Assembly: GCA_951812665.1 (NCBI GenBank)
Contig: CATOST010000018.1
Location: 62,001 to 126,000 of the forward strand
Direction of reading: 5' to 3'
DNA: 64,000 bases
DNA from: an uncultured Acidobacteriota bacterium
Lineage (GTDB): Bacteria > Acidobacteriota > UBA6911 > RPQK01 > JAJDTT01
Positions 36,590 to 44,815 of the stretch are shown in pieces. The notes below the pieces were generated by a model. That model was not told the DNA's origin and searched no databases. It saw only the letters and a program-made list of their open reading frames with translations. A program made the position numbers and the translations under genes. Position 1 is the stretch's first letter; each line of letters begins with the position of its first letter.

Positions 36590-37288
36590 CTACGCCGCCT
36601 CATCCTCATCGACGATCTGCCCGTCGAACAGGTGCACGGTCCGCTCGGCGTGCTCGGAATAGCGGGGATCGTGGGTGACGATGCAGATGGTCGATCCTTC
36701 CTGGTGCAACTCGTCGAGGAGGTCCATGACGGCTTGCCCGTTCCTGGAGTCCAGGTTTCCGGTGGGCTCGTCTGCCAACAGGATCGCGGGTCTGCCCACC
36801 AACGCCCGCGCCACCGCCACTCGCTGTTGTTGGCCTCCCGAGAGCTGGGAGGGGTAGTGGTTCATTCGGTGGGACATGCCGACCCGCTCCAGGGATTCCT
36901 CCACCCGCCACCGCCTCTCGGCCCGTTTCAGATTGCGGTAGGTCAGAGGCAGCTCGACGTTTTCGAAGACCCGGAGGTCGCCGATAAGATTGAAGTTTTG
37001 GAAGACGAAGCCGATCTCCCGGTTTCTCAAGTGGGTCCGCTGGGCGAAGGTGAGTCCCGCCACCGGGTGGCCATGAAGGTAGTATTCTCCCGCGGTGGGG
37101 GCGTCCAGCAGTCCCATGATGGAGAGCAAAGTGGACTTGCCGCAGCCGGAGGGGCCGGCTATGGAGACGTACTCACCCTTTCTCACTCCCAGGTGAACCC
37201 CGGACAGGGCATGGGTCTCCACCTCCTCCGTCAGGAAGATCTTGGTGATCCCGTTCATCTGAATCAGCCATTCCCCGTTTCCATCCAT
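36590..37288 (-). CDS. MacB/LolD-type ABC ATPase
   Basis: 232 residues with Walker A AGPSGCGKSTLL, Q-loop FVFQNFNLI, signature SQLSGGQQQRVAVARAL, Walker B ILLADEPTGNLD and the switch VTHDPRYSEHAER. This subgroup powers FtsX/MacB permeases that work by mechanotransmission. It lies between the membrane fusion protein and the three permeases, so it should serve all of them, and perhaps also the fourth permease at 38811. Confidence 0.94.
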   Translation of the reverse strand: MDGNGEWLIQMNGITKIFLTEEVETHALSGVHLGVRKGEYVSIAGPSGCGKSTLLSIMGLLDAPTAGEYYLHGHPVAGLTFAQRTHLRNREIGFVFQNFNLIGDLRVFENVELPLTYRNLKRAERRWRVEESLERVGMSHRMNHYPSQLSGGQQQRVAVARALVGRPAILLADEPTGNLDSRNGQAVMDLLDELHQEGSTICIVTHDPRYSEHAERTVHLFDGQIVDEDEAA

Positions 37289-37318
37289 CGATTCTTCTCC
37301 TTGGTCTCGTCCTTGTGC

Positions 37319-38572
37319 CTATTCCAGTCGGATCCGGTCATGATCTTTCCATTGCGCCATGTCGGAGAGCACCACCTCATCGCCCACGTCCAGGCCCTCC
37401 AGAACCTGAATCTCGCTGACCGAACTGGCCCCCAGGTCGATCCGGACCCGCTGGGCATGAATCCCGTCCGCCTCCAATCGGAAGAGGCTGGCCGAGCCGT
37501 CCTCCTGGCTGAAACCGGGCCGCGGCATGTAGAGAACGTCCTCCAGATGCTCCAGCTCCACGGTTCCGTCCACGCTCAGGTCGGGGCGCGCCCCCCGGGG
37601 CAGTTCCCCCTCCAACGCCACGTCCACAGTCACCAGCCCCTCCTTCACGGCCGGGTCGATCCGCGAAACCCGTCCCGGGACGACGCCGTTGCGGGTGTCG
37701 ATCTCCGCCTTCTGACCCACCTCCAAATCGCGGGCCTGGGTCGCCGCCACCTCGATCTCCGCCTTGAGCCGGCGGGGTTCGGCGATGCGGACCAGATTCG
37801 TGCCCAGAGTGACCTGCTGTCCCACTTCCACCTCCACCTGCTGCAGGACTCCGGGGATCCCGGCCCGTACCCTCAGGGACTCCAACTGGCTCCGCCGCAG
37901 GCCTTGAAGCAGGCGCCGCTGCTCGACTTCCGCCTCTTTGGCCTCCAGTTGGGCCTCCAGTGATTTGGAAAAGATGTCCATTCTTCTCTTTTCCAGCAGG
38001 CGTTGAGTCTCCAGGGCCTCGGCTCGGCTCCGGCTGATCTTGGTATCCATCTCCGAAACCAGTCCCTCGCGAAGGAGAGCAGCGTCCGCCTCCGCCCTCA
38101 GAGTCGCCTCCAGGTATTGTGAATCGACCCGGGCGACATCGGCTTGGCGTTGCATTCTTTCGCTTTCCAACTGGACTCGGAGATGGGCCAGCTCCGCTTC
38201 GGTCCGTTTCAGTTGGCTCTCCGCGTCCAGAGCCTCCTGTTCCAGCTCCGGGTTGCTCAGTTCCAGGACAACGGTCTCGGGAGTGACCCGTTCTCCCGGT
38301 TCGATCAGCACTCGCTCGATGCGGCCCTGGGTGGCGGCGGGAATCCACCGGATGACCTCCGGGATCAACTTGCCCAGGCCGCGGACGCGCCGGGTGAGGT
38401 CTCCCCTCTTGACTTCTCCCAACCAGAGGGTGGAGCGGTCCACGCGGGGCGCGGCCGGCTCCAGTCGGGAAAGGCCCGCGCTGATGGCGGCGATGGAGAC
38501 GATTGCCGTGAGCAGGTAGAGGGTGTGCCGGATTCTACGCCGGCGAGCGGCGAAATGTCGCGGGAAGTCCAT
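37319..38572 (-). CDS. HlyD/MacA-type membrane fusion protein
   Basis: 417 residues: an arginine-rich N-terminus, one membrane helix (about 17-35), a beta/lipoyl half (about 65-105), a long coiled-coil hairpin (about 110-245), the second lipoyl half (GVLQQVEVEVGQQVTLG), and a beta-barrel region. It links an inner-membrane ABC unit to the periplasm or outer membrane. GGAGG lies 6 bp before the ATG, yet a sigma-54-type promoter ends only 14 bp before it. Confidence 0.92.
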   Translation of the reverse strand: MDFPRHFAARRRRIRHTLYLLTAIVSIAAISAGLSRLEPAAPRVDRSTLWLGEVKRGDLTRRVRGLGKLIPEVIRWIPAATQGRIERVLIEPGERVTPETVVLELSNPELEQEALDAESQLKRTEAELAHLRVQLESERMQRQADVARVDSQYLEATLRAEADAALLREGLVSEMDTKISRSRAEALETQRLLEKRRMDIFSKSLEAQLEAKEAEVEQRRLLQGLRRSQLESLRVRAGIPGVLQQVEVEVGQQVTLGTNLVRIAEPRRLKAEIEVAATQARDLEVGQKAEIDTRNGVVPGRVSRIDPAVKEGLVTVDVALEGELPRGARPDLSVDGTVELEHLEDVLYMPRPGFSQEDGSASLFRLEADGIHAQRVRIDLGASSVSEIQVLEGLDVGDEVVLSDMAQWKDHDRIRLE

Positions 38573-38585
38573 GCGGAACCTCCGA

Positions 38586-38600
38586 GCAATCAGCGTGCCA
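38586..38600 (-). promoter_or_regulatory. Sigma-54-type -24/-12 promoter before the membrane fusion gene
   Basis: On the minus strand it reads TGGCACGCTGATTGC, an exact match to TGGCAC-N5-TTGC with the correct spacing. Transcription would start about 2-3 nt before the ATG at 38572. Confidence 0.8.
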
Positions 38601-38674
38601 AGGTGGGTGTGAGATTCAAATGCAGGTAATTCAATGACTTATGCGAATATGGACATTCGAGTGCGGAACCCTGA

Positions 38675-38710
38675 GTGTTCGTTTCCGGGACAGAGTGTCC
38701 GGAAACGGAC
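38675..38710. promoter_or_regulatory. Double palindromic activator site (UAS 1)
   Basis: Two adjacent dyads: TGTTCGTTTCCGGGACA at 38675-38691 and TGTCCGGAAACGGACA at 38695-38710, of the form TGTCC-N6/7-GGACA (one base off in the first arm). They lie 75-110 bp upstream of the sigma-54-type promoter, the usual enhancer position for NtrC-type activators. Confidence 0.75.
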
Positions 38711-38810
38711 ACCTGCTTTGCCATGGACCACGGCCGACGCTCGTCGGTCCGAGGTCAGGACGTTGCATTCGTTTCTGTTTCGATTCGATCTCCGATCAGA
38801 GCCGATCGGA

Positions 38811-41204
38811 TCATTCGGTCCTGAGCACGGCCATCGGCTCCACTCTGGCAACTTTGGCAGCGGGGATCCACGCAGCGGCAAGCCCCGCACCGGCCAAGAG
38901 TAGAACAACGGCAAGTAAACTGCCGGCATCCGTTCCGGCCACGCCGTAGAGTAGATGCTGCAGAAATCGAGTCAAGGCGAGGGCAGCGGTCGCACCCGCT
39001 CCCGTCCCAAGTCCAATAACCAAGATGGCCGGTTTCAGTACTGTCGCCAGCAGATCCCGTGTACTCGCTCCCAAAGCACGCCGAATGGCCAACTCACGAG
39101 TACGGCGGCCTACGATGAATACCATCAGACCGTAGATGCCAGTTACCGACAGGATCAATGCAACCGCTGCAAAGCCGGTCAACAACCCGGAATAAAGTCG
39201 CACCTCGGCAAGTGAATCCTCCACATACGCACCCATGCTCCGGATTTCGTCGAGGGCGAGTTGATTGTCCACCCGGGCAACAATTTGGCGCATCGATTCA
39301 ATCGTGCTGTCTCGATCTCCGTCCGTATTCAAGACGAAATAGAAGGAAGGAATCAGTTCCTGAAGGTAGGAAGCGTAGACCTGCGGACTCGGAGGGGATC
39401 TCAAATCAACGTGTCGCAAGTCTCCAATAACGCCGATGATCCTGTATCGGATTTCGTCATGTGATAGATAGCTGCCGATGGCATCTTCGATCTGAGCGAA
39501 ATGCCGGCCCATCTCTTCATTTATGATGACGACTCTCTCACCGGCGGTATCGTCGGTCTCAGAATAAGTCCGGCCTTGGAGCAATGGGATCTGCATGCTT
39601 CGAAAGTAATCCTTGCTCACCTCGCTGAATATGGTCTCTACACTGTGTTGCCTCCCTTCGGCTTCGAATGTCCACGTTTTTTGTTCATTGTTTCCTGCCA
39701 GCGGCAGCCAATGTGTAATCTCAACATGATCGACGCCCGGTAGCTGTTCCGCAGCACCGAGGATCTGTTGAGTAATCAAGGGCCATTCCTTACTCTCCTC
39801 AAACCGCGGTCTCAAACTCAGACGCATAGTCAATACATTCTCCGACTGAAATCCTGGTTCAAGACGCTGGAGAAGCAGAAAACTCCGTGTCAGAAGCATG
39901 GCTCCAAGCACCAGAACGAGCGCGGCGGAGATCTGGAGAATCAACAGTAGGTGGCGCAGAGAGGAATTACGTGGAGCACTGAGCGTTACTCTACGCTGCT
40001 TCAGGACTTCGTGCAGATCCAATCGGCTGACGGCGGGTGAACAGAAAAACGCCAAGACCACAGTGGCAATAGCTGACACTCCACACGTCCACAAAACGAC
40101 ATTTTGATCAATTCCGATTTCGTCCAATCGAGGAATCGTCGGCGGAAGGAAAACCTTGATGAAATCCAAGATCCAGGAGGCCGCTAGAATTCCAACTCCA
40201 GTTGCGAAAGCGGTGAGCAACAGACTCTCGACGAAGGAGTGTCCGCGAATTGATCCAGGTGTGCCACCAAGTGCCAGACGAATCCCTGCGTCACCCATCC
40301 GGACGTGCCGTCTCGCTCGAAAAAGACTCGCCGCGTTGGCGTATGCAATCAACTGCACCAGCAGAGCTGCGCCGTATACGAGAAAGAGTGTCCGACGCGT
40401 CCACCCGAACCACCACTCATGCAGTGGAACAAGGTCAACTTCCAACTTTTCGAAACTCCTTTGGTAGTCTCGACCGAGTTGATCCGAAAAGGTGAGGAGT
40501 TCATCCCGAGCCCGATCAACATTCAGCCCCGGCTTGAGTCTTGCCAGGACGCTGAGATAATTCGCCCCGGCATGTTCCTCGATGGCAAGAGGAGTCCAAA
40601 CATCCGTGGTCGTGTTGTAGCCGAGACGGAACCGATCTGGATATACGCCGACGAGGGTGTGGCGCACTCCATCGAGGGTGATGGGCTGTCCGATGATATT
40701 CTTTGCCGAACTGAACCTGCGTTCCCAGAGACTGCTGCTGATCATCGCAACATGATTGCGGCCCGTATAGCCCTCTTCGACCATGAAGGTGCGACCCGCT
40801 ACTGGATCGATTCCGAGCATCGAGTGCATGTGTGTCGATGCCTGCACACCGCTGATATTCTCCGGATGGTCGCCTTCCTCCAAGACCCAACCGGTGTTGA
40901 AAAAGGCTGCCAAGTCTTCAAAAACACGGCCTTTTTCCTGGAGATCCTGCCATAATCTGAAGTCGCTTGGTGATGGGTGAATTCGCCCGGTTCCAAGCTC
41001 CGGGGCCGTTGCCCACACGGAAACGAGTTCATCAGCGTCTTTGTAAGGAAGATCTTTCAACAGAACTGTGTTGAGGATACTGAACCCAACGGTGTTGGCT
41101 GCGATTCCGATGCCCAGGACGAAAACGACACTCAATGAGAATGCTCGATCCCTGGCGAGGACGCGAAGAGCGTACCGCAGCGCAAATCCTGAACCGTGCA
41201 TCAT
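38811..41204 (-). CDS. ADOP-type ABC permease, divergent fourth copy
   Basis: 797 residues with the same MacB/FtsX double layout (RVLARDRAFSLSVVFVLGIG at the N-terminus, GRRTRELAIRRALGAS and C-terminal RVEPMAVLRTE), but distant from the three tandem copies, shorter, and without their N-terminal prefix. It has its own sigma-54-type promoter and activator site and shares an ATGA overlap with a 31-codon leader frame. Confidence 0.9.
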   Translation of the reverse strand: MMHGSGFALRYALRVLARDRAFSLSVVFVLGIGIAANTVGFSILNTVLLKDLPYKDADELVSVWATAPELGTGRIHPSPSDFRLWQDLQEKGRVFEDLAAFFNTGWVLEEGDHPENISGVQASTHMHSMLGIDPVAGRTFMVEEGYTGRNHVAMISSSLWERRFSSAKNIIGQPITLDGVRHTLVGVYPDRFRLGYNTTTDVWTPLAIEEHAGANYLSVLARLKPGLNVDRARDELLTFSDQLGRDYQRSFEKLEVDLVPLHEWWFGWTRRTLFLVYGAALLVQLIAYANAASLFRARRHVRMGDAGIRLALGGTPGSIRGHSFVESLLLTAFATGVGILAASWILDFIKVFLPPTIPRLDEIGIDQNVVLWTCGVSAIATVVLAFFCSPAVSRLDLHEVLKQRRVTLSAPRNSSLRHLLLILQISAALVLVLGAMLLTRSFLLLQRLEPGFQSENVLTMRLSLRPRFEESKEWPLITQQILGAAEQLPGVDHVEITHWLPLAGNNEQKTWTFEAEGRQHSVETIFSEVSKDYFRSMQIPLLQGRTYSETDDTAGERVVIINEEMGRHFAQIEDAIGSYLSHDEIRYRIIGVIGDLRHVDLRSPPSPQVYASYLQELIPSFYFVLNTDGDRDSTIESMRQIVARVDNQLALDEIRSMGAYVEDSLAEVRLYSGLLTGFAAVALILSVTGIYGLMVFIVGRRTRELAIRRALGASTRDLLATVLKPAILVIGLGTGAGATAALALTRFLQHLLYGVAGTDAGSLLAVVLLLAGAGLAAAWIPAAKVARVEPMAVLRTE

Positions 41205-41296
41205 CTGTGCCTCATTGATCTATGCTCGAGTCGCAGTTCAACGTTCGGAGTGGCCGGAGCTTGACCGGCGGACCCCGGAGAGCGCTGGATGTCCAT
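41201..41296 (-). CDS. 31-codon leader ORF before the fourth permease
   Basis: ATG at 41296 opens a frame of 31 codons (begins MDIQRSP, ends SMRHR) whose TGA overlaps the permease ATG as ATGA. Its first bases (CCGCATGGAC) copy the start of the membrane fusion gene, and it sits 14 bp from its promoter, exactly as that gene does. It may only couple translation to the permease. Confidence 0.4.
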   Translation of the reverse strand: MDIQRSPGSAGQAPATPNVELRLEHRSMRHR

Positions 41297-41309
41297 GCGG
41301 AACATCCAA

Positions 41310-41324
41310 GCAATTAGTGGGCCA
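41310..41324 (-). promoter_or_regulatory. Sigma-54-type promoter before the fourth permease
   Basis: The minus strand reads TGGCCCACTAATTGC: TGGC and TTGC at exact sigma-54 spacing, with CC for AC in the -24 box. The flanking bases match those of the promoter at 38586. Confidence 0.7.
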
Positions 41325-41399
41325 GTCTGTTGGAGAACTGTATGTAATGTGAAATTAACGACTTAACGGATCATCGGCATTTCATTGCGGCGATCCGAC

Positions 41400-41435
41400 T
41401 GTCCGTTTCCGGGACAAAGTGTCCGCTAGCGGACA
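41400..41435. promoter_or_regulatory. Double palindromic activator site (UAS 2)
   Basis: TGTCCGTTTCCGGGACA at 41400-41416 and the perfect palindrome TGTCCGCTAGCGGACA at 41420-41435. Spacing between dyads (3 bp) and to the promoter (76 bp) equals that of UAS 1. The CTAG centre also supplies the stop codon of the neighbouring gene. Confidence 0.78.
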
Positions 41436-43012
41436 CTTTTCGGACCGTCCGCCACCTGGAACGCCCAGACGGTCGCGTCCCGGAACAGGAACCGCAGGCG
41501 GACGGCCTTGCCACGGAGGGACGCGACCGACCGGCCCTTCCACGTCACCCGGTGAGCCAGGCCGTCCCCCCGGATCACGTCGCAGTCTTCACGCCGAAAT
41601 CCGTCCAGCTTCTGCTCGGCAGCGCCGATGTAATGGCTCATGTGGACCTTCTTCCCGGTGTCGAACTGCCGCGCCGTGGGGTTCACCACCTCGACCCGGA
41701 GCTCCCCGCCGACCTGGGCGTTGACGACCAGCTCGTCCCCCGCCACCACGATCGGGCGGGTCAGGAAAGCCCCTTTCCCCTCCAGCCGCTCCCGGCTCCG
41801 GAGCCCCATGAGCCGGTCCTTCGGCATCCAGCCCAACCCGATCCGGATCTGGCGCCGGTCCAGGGGCACGTTCTTGGAGCCGTGGTGGTACCGGGCGCCG
41901 GCGTAGTAGAAGAGCATCTTCTCCCCGTGCACGATCATGGAGGGCCACCAGATGATCCGGTCGTCCCAACTGCCCTCTGCTCCTTGGGGAATGAACCCCT
42001 CTTCGGGAAAAGGATGGTCCCAGCGATACCCGTCCCGGCTGATGATCAGGTGCTGTTCCACGTCTCCCCGCACGTAGTTGTCCAGCATGGAGGGCAGCCC
42101 CAGGTAGACGCCCTCGTAGCGGATCACCTTCATGCTCTCCACTTCGGGCCAGCGTTCGCTCATGGGGTGGAAGACCGTCTGCCGGGGGGACCATTGCACC
42201 AGGTCCGGGCTCTCCTGGCGGACGATGTAGCGGGGACCGGTGCCGGTCTCGGGATCGGCCTTCTCCGTCAACTGCCGGTGAAAGAGCACGTACTTCCCCA
42301 GGTCCTCATCCCAGACGATGCTGGGATTCCCGCCCCCGCCTCCGCCCCGAAGGCCGCCGGGCATCTGGTTCCAGGTAAGGCCGTCGGCGCTGTAGGCCAT
42401 CCCGTTCCAGCCTCCGAAACGGCCCCCGTCCCGGTGGTAGGGGGGAACCCCGCAAGTGAGGAACCGGCGTTCCGGCGGGCGCTCTCTCGAGTCCTGGATC
42501 AAGCGGATGGCGCCCGCGAGAGGGCGCTTCCCCAGATGGTCCGCATGGAGCAGGACGTTGTTCTGCATCGTTCCCTGGTAGCGAACCAGTCCCAGGTCCG
42601 GCTTCACCCAAGTCACGCCGTCCCGGCTCTCGGCGTAGGCAGCGACGTTGCCGCCGGTGTGCTGTTCGATCTGGTACCAGATTTTGAACTTCCGGTCCTG
42701 GGGATCGTAAATGGCGGTGCCGAGCTGGATTCCCCAGCTCTTCCGCGCCGTCTCCTCCCAGGGGGCGTCCGCCTCCATCAGCGGGTTGGAGGGATGTTTC
42801 TGCAGCACGCCCTGAACCCGCTCGACGTTGTACCAGGCGGCGAGCACGTGGTTGTCCACCAGGAGTTGCTTCCGGTTGCCGATCCGGAGCGGCGGTTCCG
42901 ATTCCAGCGGCCCCAGATGGACATGGGGAGACCCCGTCTCCTGCTGGGCGGCCACGTTAAAGGCGGCCAGAAAGCAAAATACCGTTACTTTGGCGAGAGT
43001 TTTCAGATGCAT
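41426..43012 (-). CDS. Secreted glycoside-hydrolase-like five-bladed propeller protein
   Basis: 528 residues with a signal peptide (VTVFCFLAAFNVAAQQ, cleavage after about 22). Repeated blade motifs such as KFKIWYQ, YAESRDGVTWVKPDLG, YSADGLTWNQ, ISRDGYRWDHPFP and MLFYYAGARYHHG are typical of the GH32/43/68-like fold. The last ~110 residues form a separate beta domain (ELRVEVVNPTARQF). It may act on extracellular polysaccharide; catalytic residues cannot be assigned by eye. The stop codon lies in UAS 2. Confidence 0.75.
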   Translation of the reverse strand: MHLKTLAKVTVFCFLAAFNVAAQQETGSPHVHLGPLESEPPLRIGNRKQLLVDNHVLAAWYNVERVQGVLQKHPSNPLMEADAPWEETARKSWGIQLGTAIYDPQDRKFKIWYQIEQHTGGNVAAYAESRDGVTWVKPDLGLVRYQGTMQNNVLLHADHLGKRPLAGAIRLIQDSRERPPERRFLTCGVPPYHRDGGRFGGWNGMAYSADGLTWNQMPGGLRGGGGGGNPSIVWDEDLGKYVLFHRQLTEKADPETGTGPRYIVRQESPDLVQWSPRQTVFHPMSERWPEVESMKVIRYEGVYLGLPSMLDNYVRGDVEQHLIISRDGYRWDHPFPEEGFIPQGAEGSWDDRIIWWPSMIVHGEKMLFYYAGARYHHGSKNVPLDRRQIRIGLGWMPKDRLMGLRSRERLEGKGAFLTRPIVVAGDELVVNAQVGGELRVEVVNPTARQFDTGKKVHMSHYIGAAEQKLDGFRREDCDVIRGDGLAHRVTWKGRSVASLRGKAVRLRFLFRDATVWAFQVADGPKSVR

Positions 43013-43180
43013 GTTGAAAGCGAGCCTTTCGGGGCGAGATCGGGGTCGGCGGGGACCCGCCGCCGGAGTGAACTATCGGACCCTTCTTGGATGGAGCGGT
43101 TTCTCATCAACCTGCGGGAGTCTGTCCGGCACAATGTCTTGGACTGCAATTGAGGTGAACCCGCTGGATCGGAAAGACGG

Positions 43181-43531
43181 CTATATTTTGGTGACGGTCA
43201 CGTTCCCTTCGATGTCCACCCTGACGAACTCTTTGGTTTCCTTGTGGAACGAGATGTCAACCATCCAGATCACCGCCCAGAGGCCGACGGTGAAGAAACT
43301 GAGCATCAGATGAAGGATGTGATTCACTGGAGTGCCGTCGGTGACAATGGCCTGGTAGTCGCCCCGAAAAGCAACCCTCTTGCCCTCTTCCTCCACAACG
43401 GCCAAGTGTTGCGACAGAAGGCGTCTTCGTTCGGTAGGTGTCAGATTCTCCTTCTCGCTCAACCTGAATCTCCTGGCGGTACGAATAGGATTCAATTGCC
43501 GCCACAGCCACTCACCGGGATCTGACCCCAT
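43181..43531 (-). CDS. Small membrane protein, unknown function
   Basis: 116 residues from the ATG at 43531; a longer frame to 43648 would overlap the divergent permease gene. It has a charged N-terminal half (SEKENLTPTERRRLLSQHL), one strongly hydrophobic segment after PVNHILHLMLSFFTVGLWAVIW, and a short beta tail. Family not recognised. Confidence 0.55.
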   Translation of the reverse strand: MGSDPGEWLWRQLNPIRTARRFRLSEKENLTPTERRRLLSQHLAVVEEEGKRVAFRGDYQAIVTDGTPVNHILHLMLSFFTVGLWAVIWMVDISFHKETKEFVRVDIEGNVTVTKI

Positions 43532-43607
43532 TCTCTCGAAAATGCGCGCGGTCCGCCAGCCGAATGGCGTGGCGGCTCCGGCGGCGGGCTGATATAACAC
43601 ACGAGGC

Positions 43608-44393
43608 ATGGCACAAGCGGTTGCGACTTTATGGCGCCGGGAGATCATTCGCTTCTACCGTCAGCGAGGCCGCCTGGTGGGGGCCCTGGGCACGCCTCTG
43701 GTCTTCTGGATCCTCATCGGATCGGGAGTCGGCGAATCCTTCCGTCCGGCGGCGGCGCCCGATGACCTCCACTACCTGGTCTATTTCTATCCCGGGACCA
43801 TTCTCCTGATGCTCCTCTTCACCGCCATCTTCTCCACCATCTCCCTGATCGAAGATCGCCGGGAAGGGTTTCTGCTTTCGGTCCTGGTGTCGCCCGTCTC
43901 CCGGGCCGGCGTGGTGTTGGGGAAGATCCTGGGCGGAGCGACCCTGGCCTTCCTGCAAGGTCTCGTCTTCCTGCTCCTGGCGCCCCTGGCGGGCATTTCC
44001 CTGGGCTTGGGCCAAATCCTGTGGATGATGTGCGTCATGGCCTTGATTGCCCTCTCCCTGACCGGCCTGGGATTCGTCATCGCCTGGCAGAGCGAGTCGA
44101 TTCAAGGCTTTCACGCCGTCATGAACCTGTTGCTGGTTCCCATGTGGATCCTCTCCGGCGCCCTCTTCCCCTTCTCGGGGGCGTCCACCTGGATTCAGCT
44201 TCTGATGCGGATCAATCCCCTGAGTTACGAGGTGTCGCTGCTCCGGCATGCTCTTCACTCGGAAGTGCCCGCCATGGGGACCCGCCTGCCCTCCTTCGCC
44301 GCATCCCTGGTGGTGACCCTGCTCTTCGTTCTGGTGGTCTTCGGCGTCTCCCTGTGGCTGGTCCGCCGACCCGGGCTGCGGGGCCTGTCCTGA
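43608..44393 (+). CDS. ABC-2 type permease (DrrB/NatB-like)
   Basis: 261 residues with six helices. EDRREGFLLSVLVSPVSR is the ABC-2 cytoplasmic motif and MRINPLSYEVSLLRHAL the conserved region before the last helix. No ATPase is next to it; the unpaired ATPase at 22647, next to ctaB, is the best partner. It overlaps the DUF420 gene (TGATG). Confidence 0.9.
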   Translation: MAQAVATLWRREIIRFYRQRGRLVGALGTPLVFWILIGSGVGESFRPAAAPDDLHYLVYFYPGTILLMLLFTAIFSTISLIEDRREGFLLSVLVSPVSRAGVVLGKILGGATLAFLQGLVFLLLAPLAGISLGLGQILWMMCVMALIALSLTGLGFVIAWQSESIQGFHAVMNLLLVPMWILSGALFPFSGASTWIQLLMRINPLSYEVSLLRHALHSEVPAMGTRLPSFAASLVVTLLFVLVVFGVSLWLVRRPGLRGLS

Positions 44394-44815
44394 TGGACTT
44401 TTCGGACCTGCCGGCTCTCAACGCCGGTCTCAATGCCCTCAGCGGCTCTCTGCTGGGGATCGGGTACTTGCTGATTCGCCAAGGCCGGGTGGGGGCGCAC
44501 AAGGTCTTCATGCTGGCCGCGGTGGGCGTTTCGACCCTGTTTCTGGTCTCCTACGTCGTCTATCACTATCACGCCGGGTCCACGCCGTTTCCCGGGACGG
44601 GCTGGATCCGGACGCTGTATCTGTCGATTCTGGTGACCCACGCCACCCTGGCGGCGGCAGTGGTTCCACTGGCGGCCGTCACCCTGGTCCGGGCGTGGCG
44701 GGAGGATTTCGGAGCTCACCGGCGCATCGCCCGCTGGACGCTGCCCATCTGGTTCTACGTCTCCGTCACCGGCGTGATCATCTACGTCATGCTCTATCAA
44801 CTCTATGCCCAATAA
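44393..44815 (+). CDS. DUF420 / CtaM-like oxidase assembly protein
   Basis: 140 residues with four helices. HKVFMLAAVGVSTLFLVSYV, YHYHAGSTPFPG and HRRIARWTLPIWFYVSVTGV, with their conserved histidines, are DUF420 blocks. The Staphylococcus aureus member CtaM is needed for aa3 oxidase function, fitting the cox/cta genes in this window. It is coupled on both sides (overlaps of 1 and 11 bp). Confidence 0.88.
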   Translation: MDFSDLPALNAGLNALSGSLLGIGYLLIRQGRVGAHKVFMLAAVGVSTLFLVSYVVYHYHAGSTPFPGTGWIRTLYLSILVTHATLAAAVVPLAAVTLVRAWREDFGAHRRIARWTLPIWFYVSVTGVIIYVMLYQLYAQ

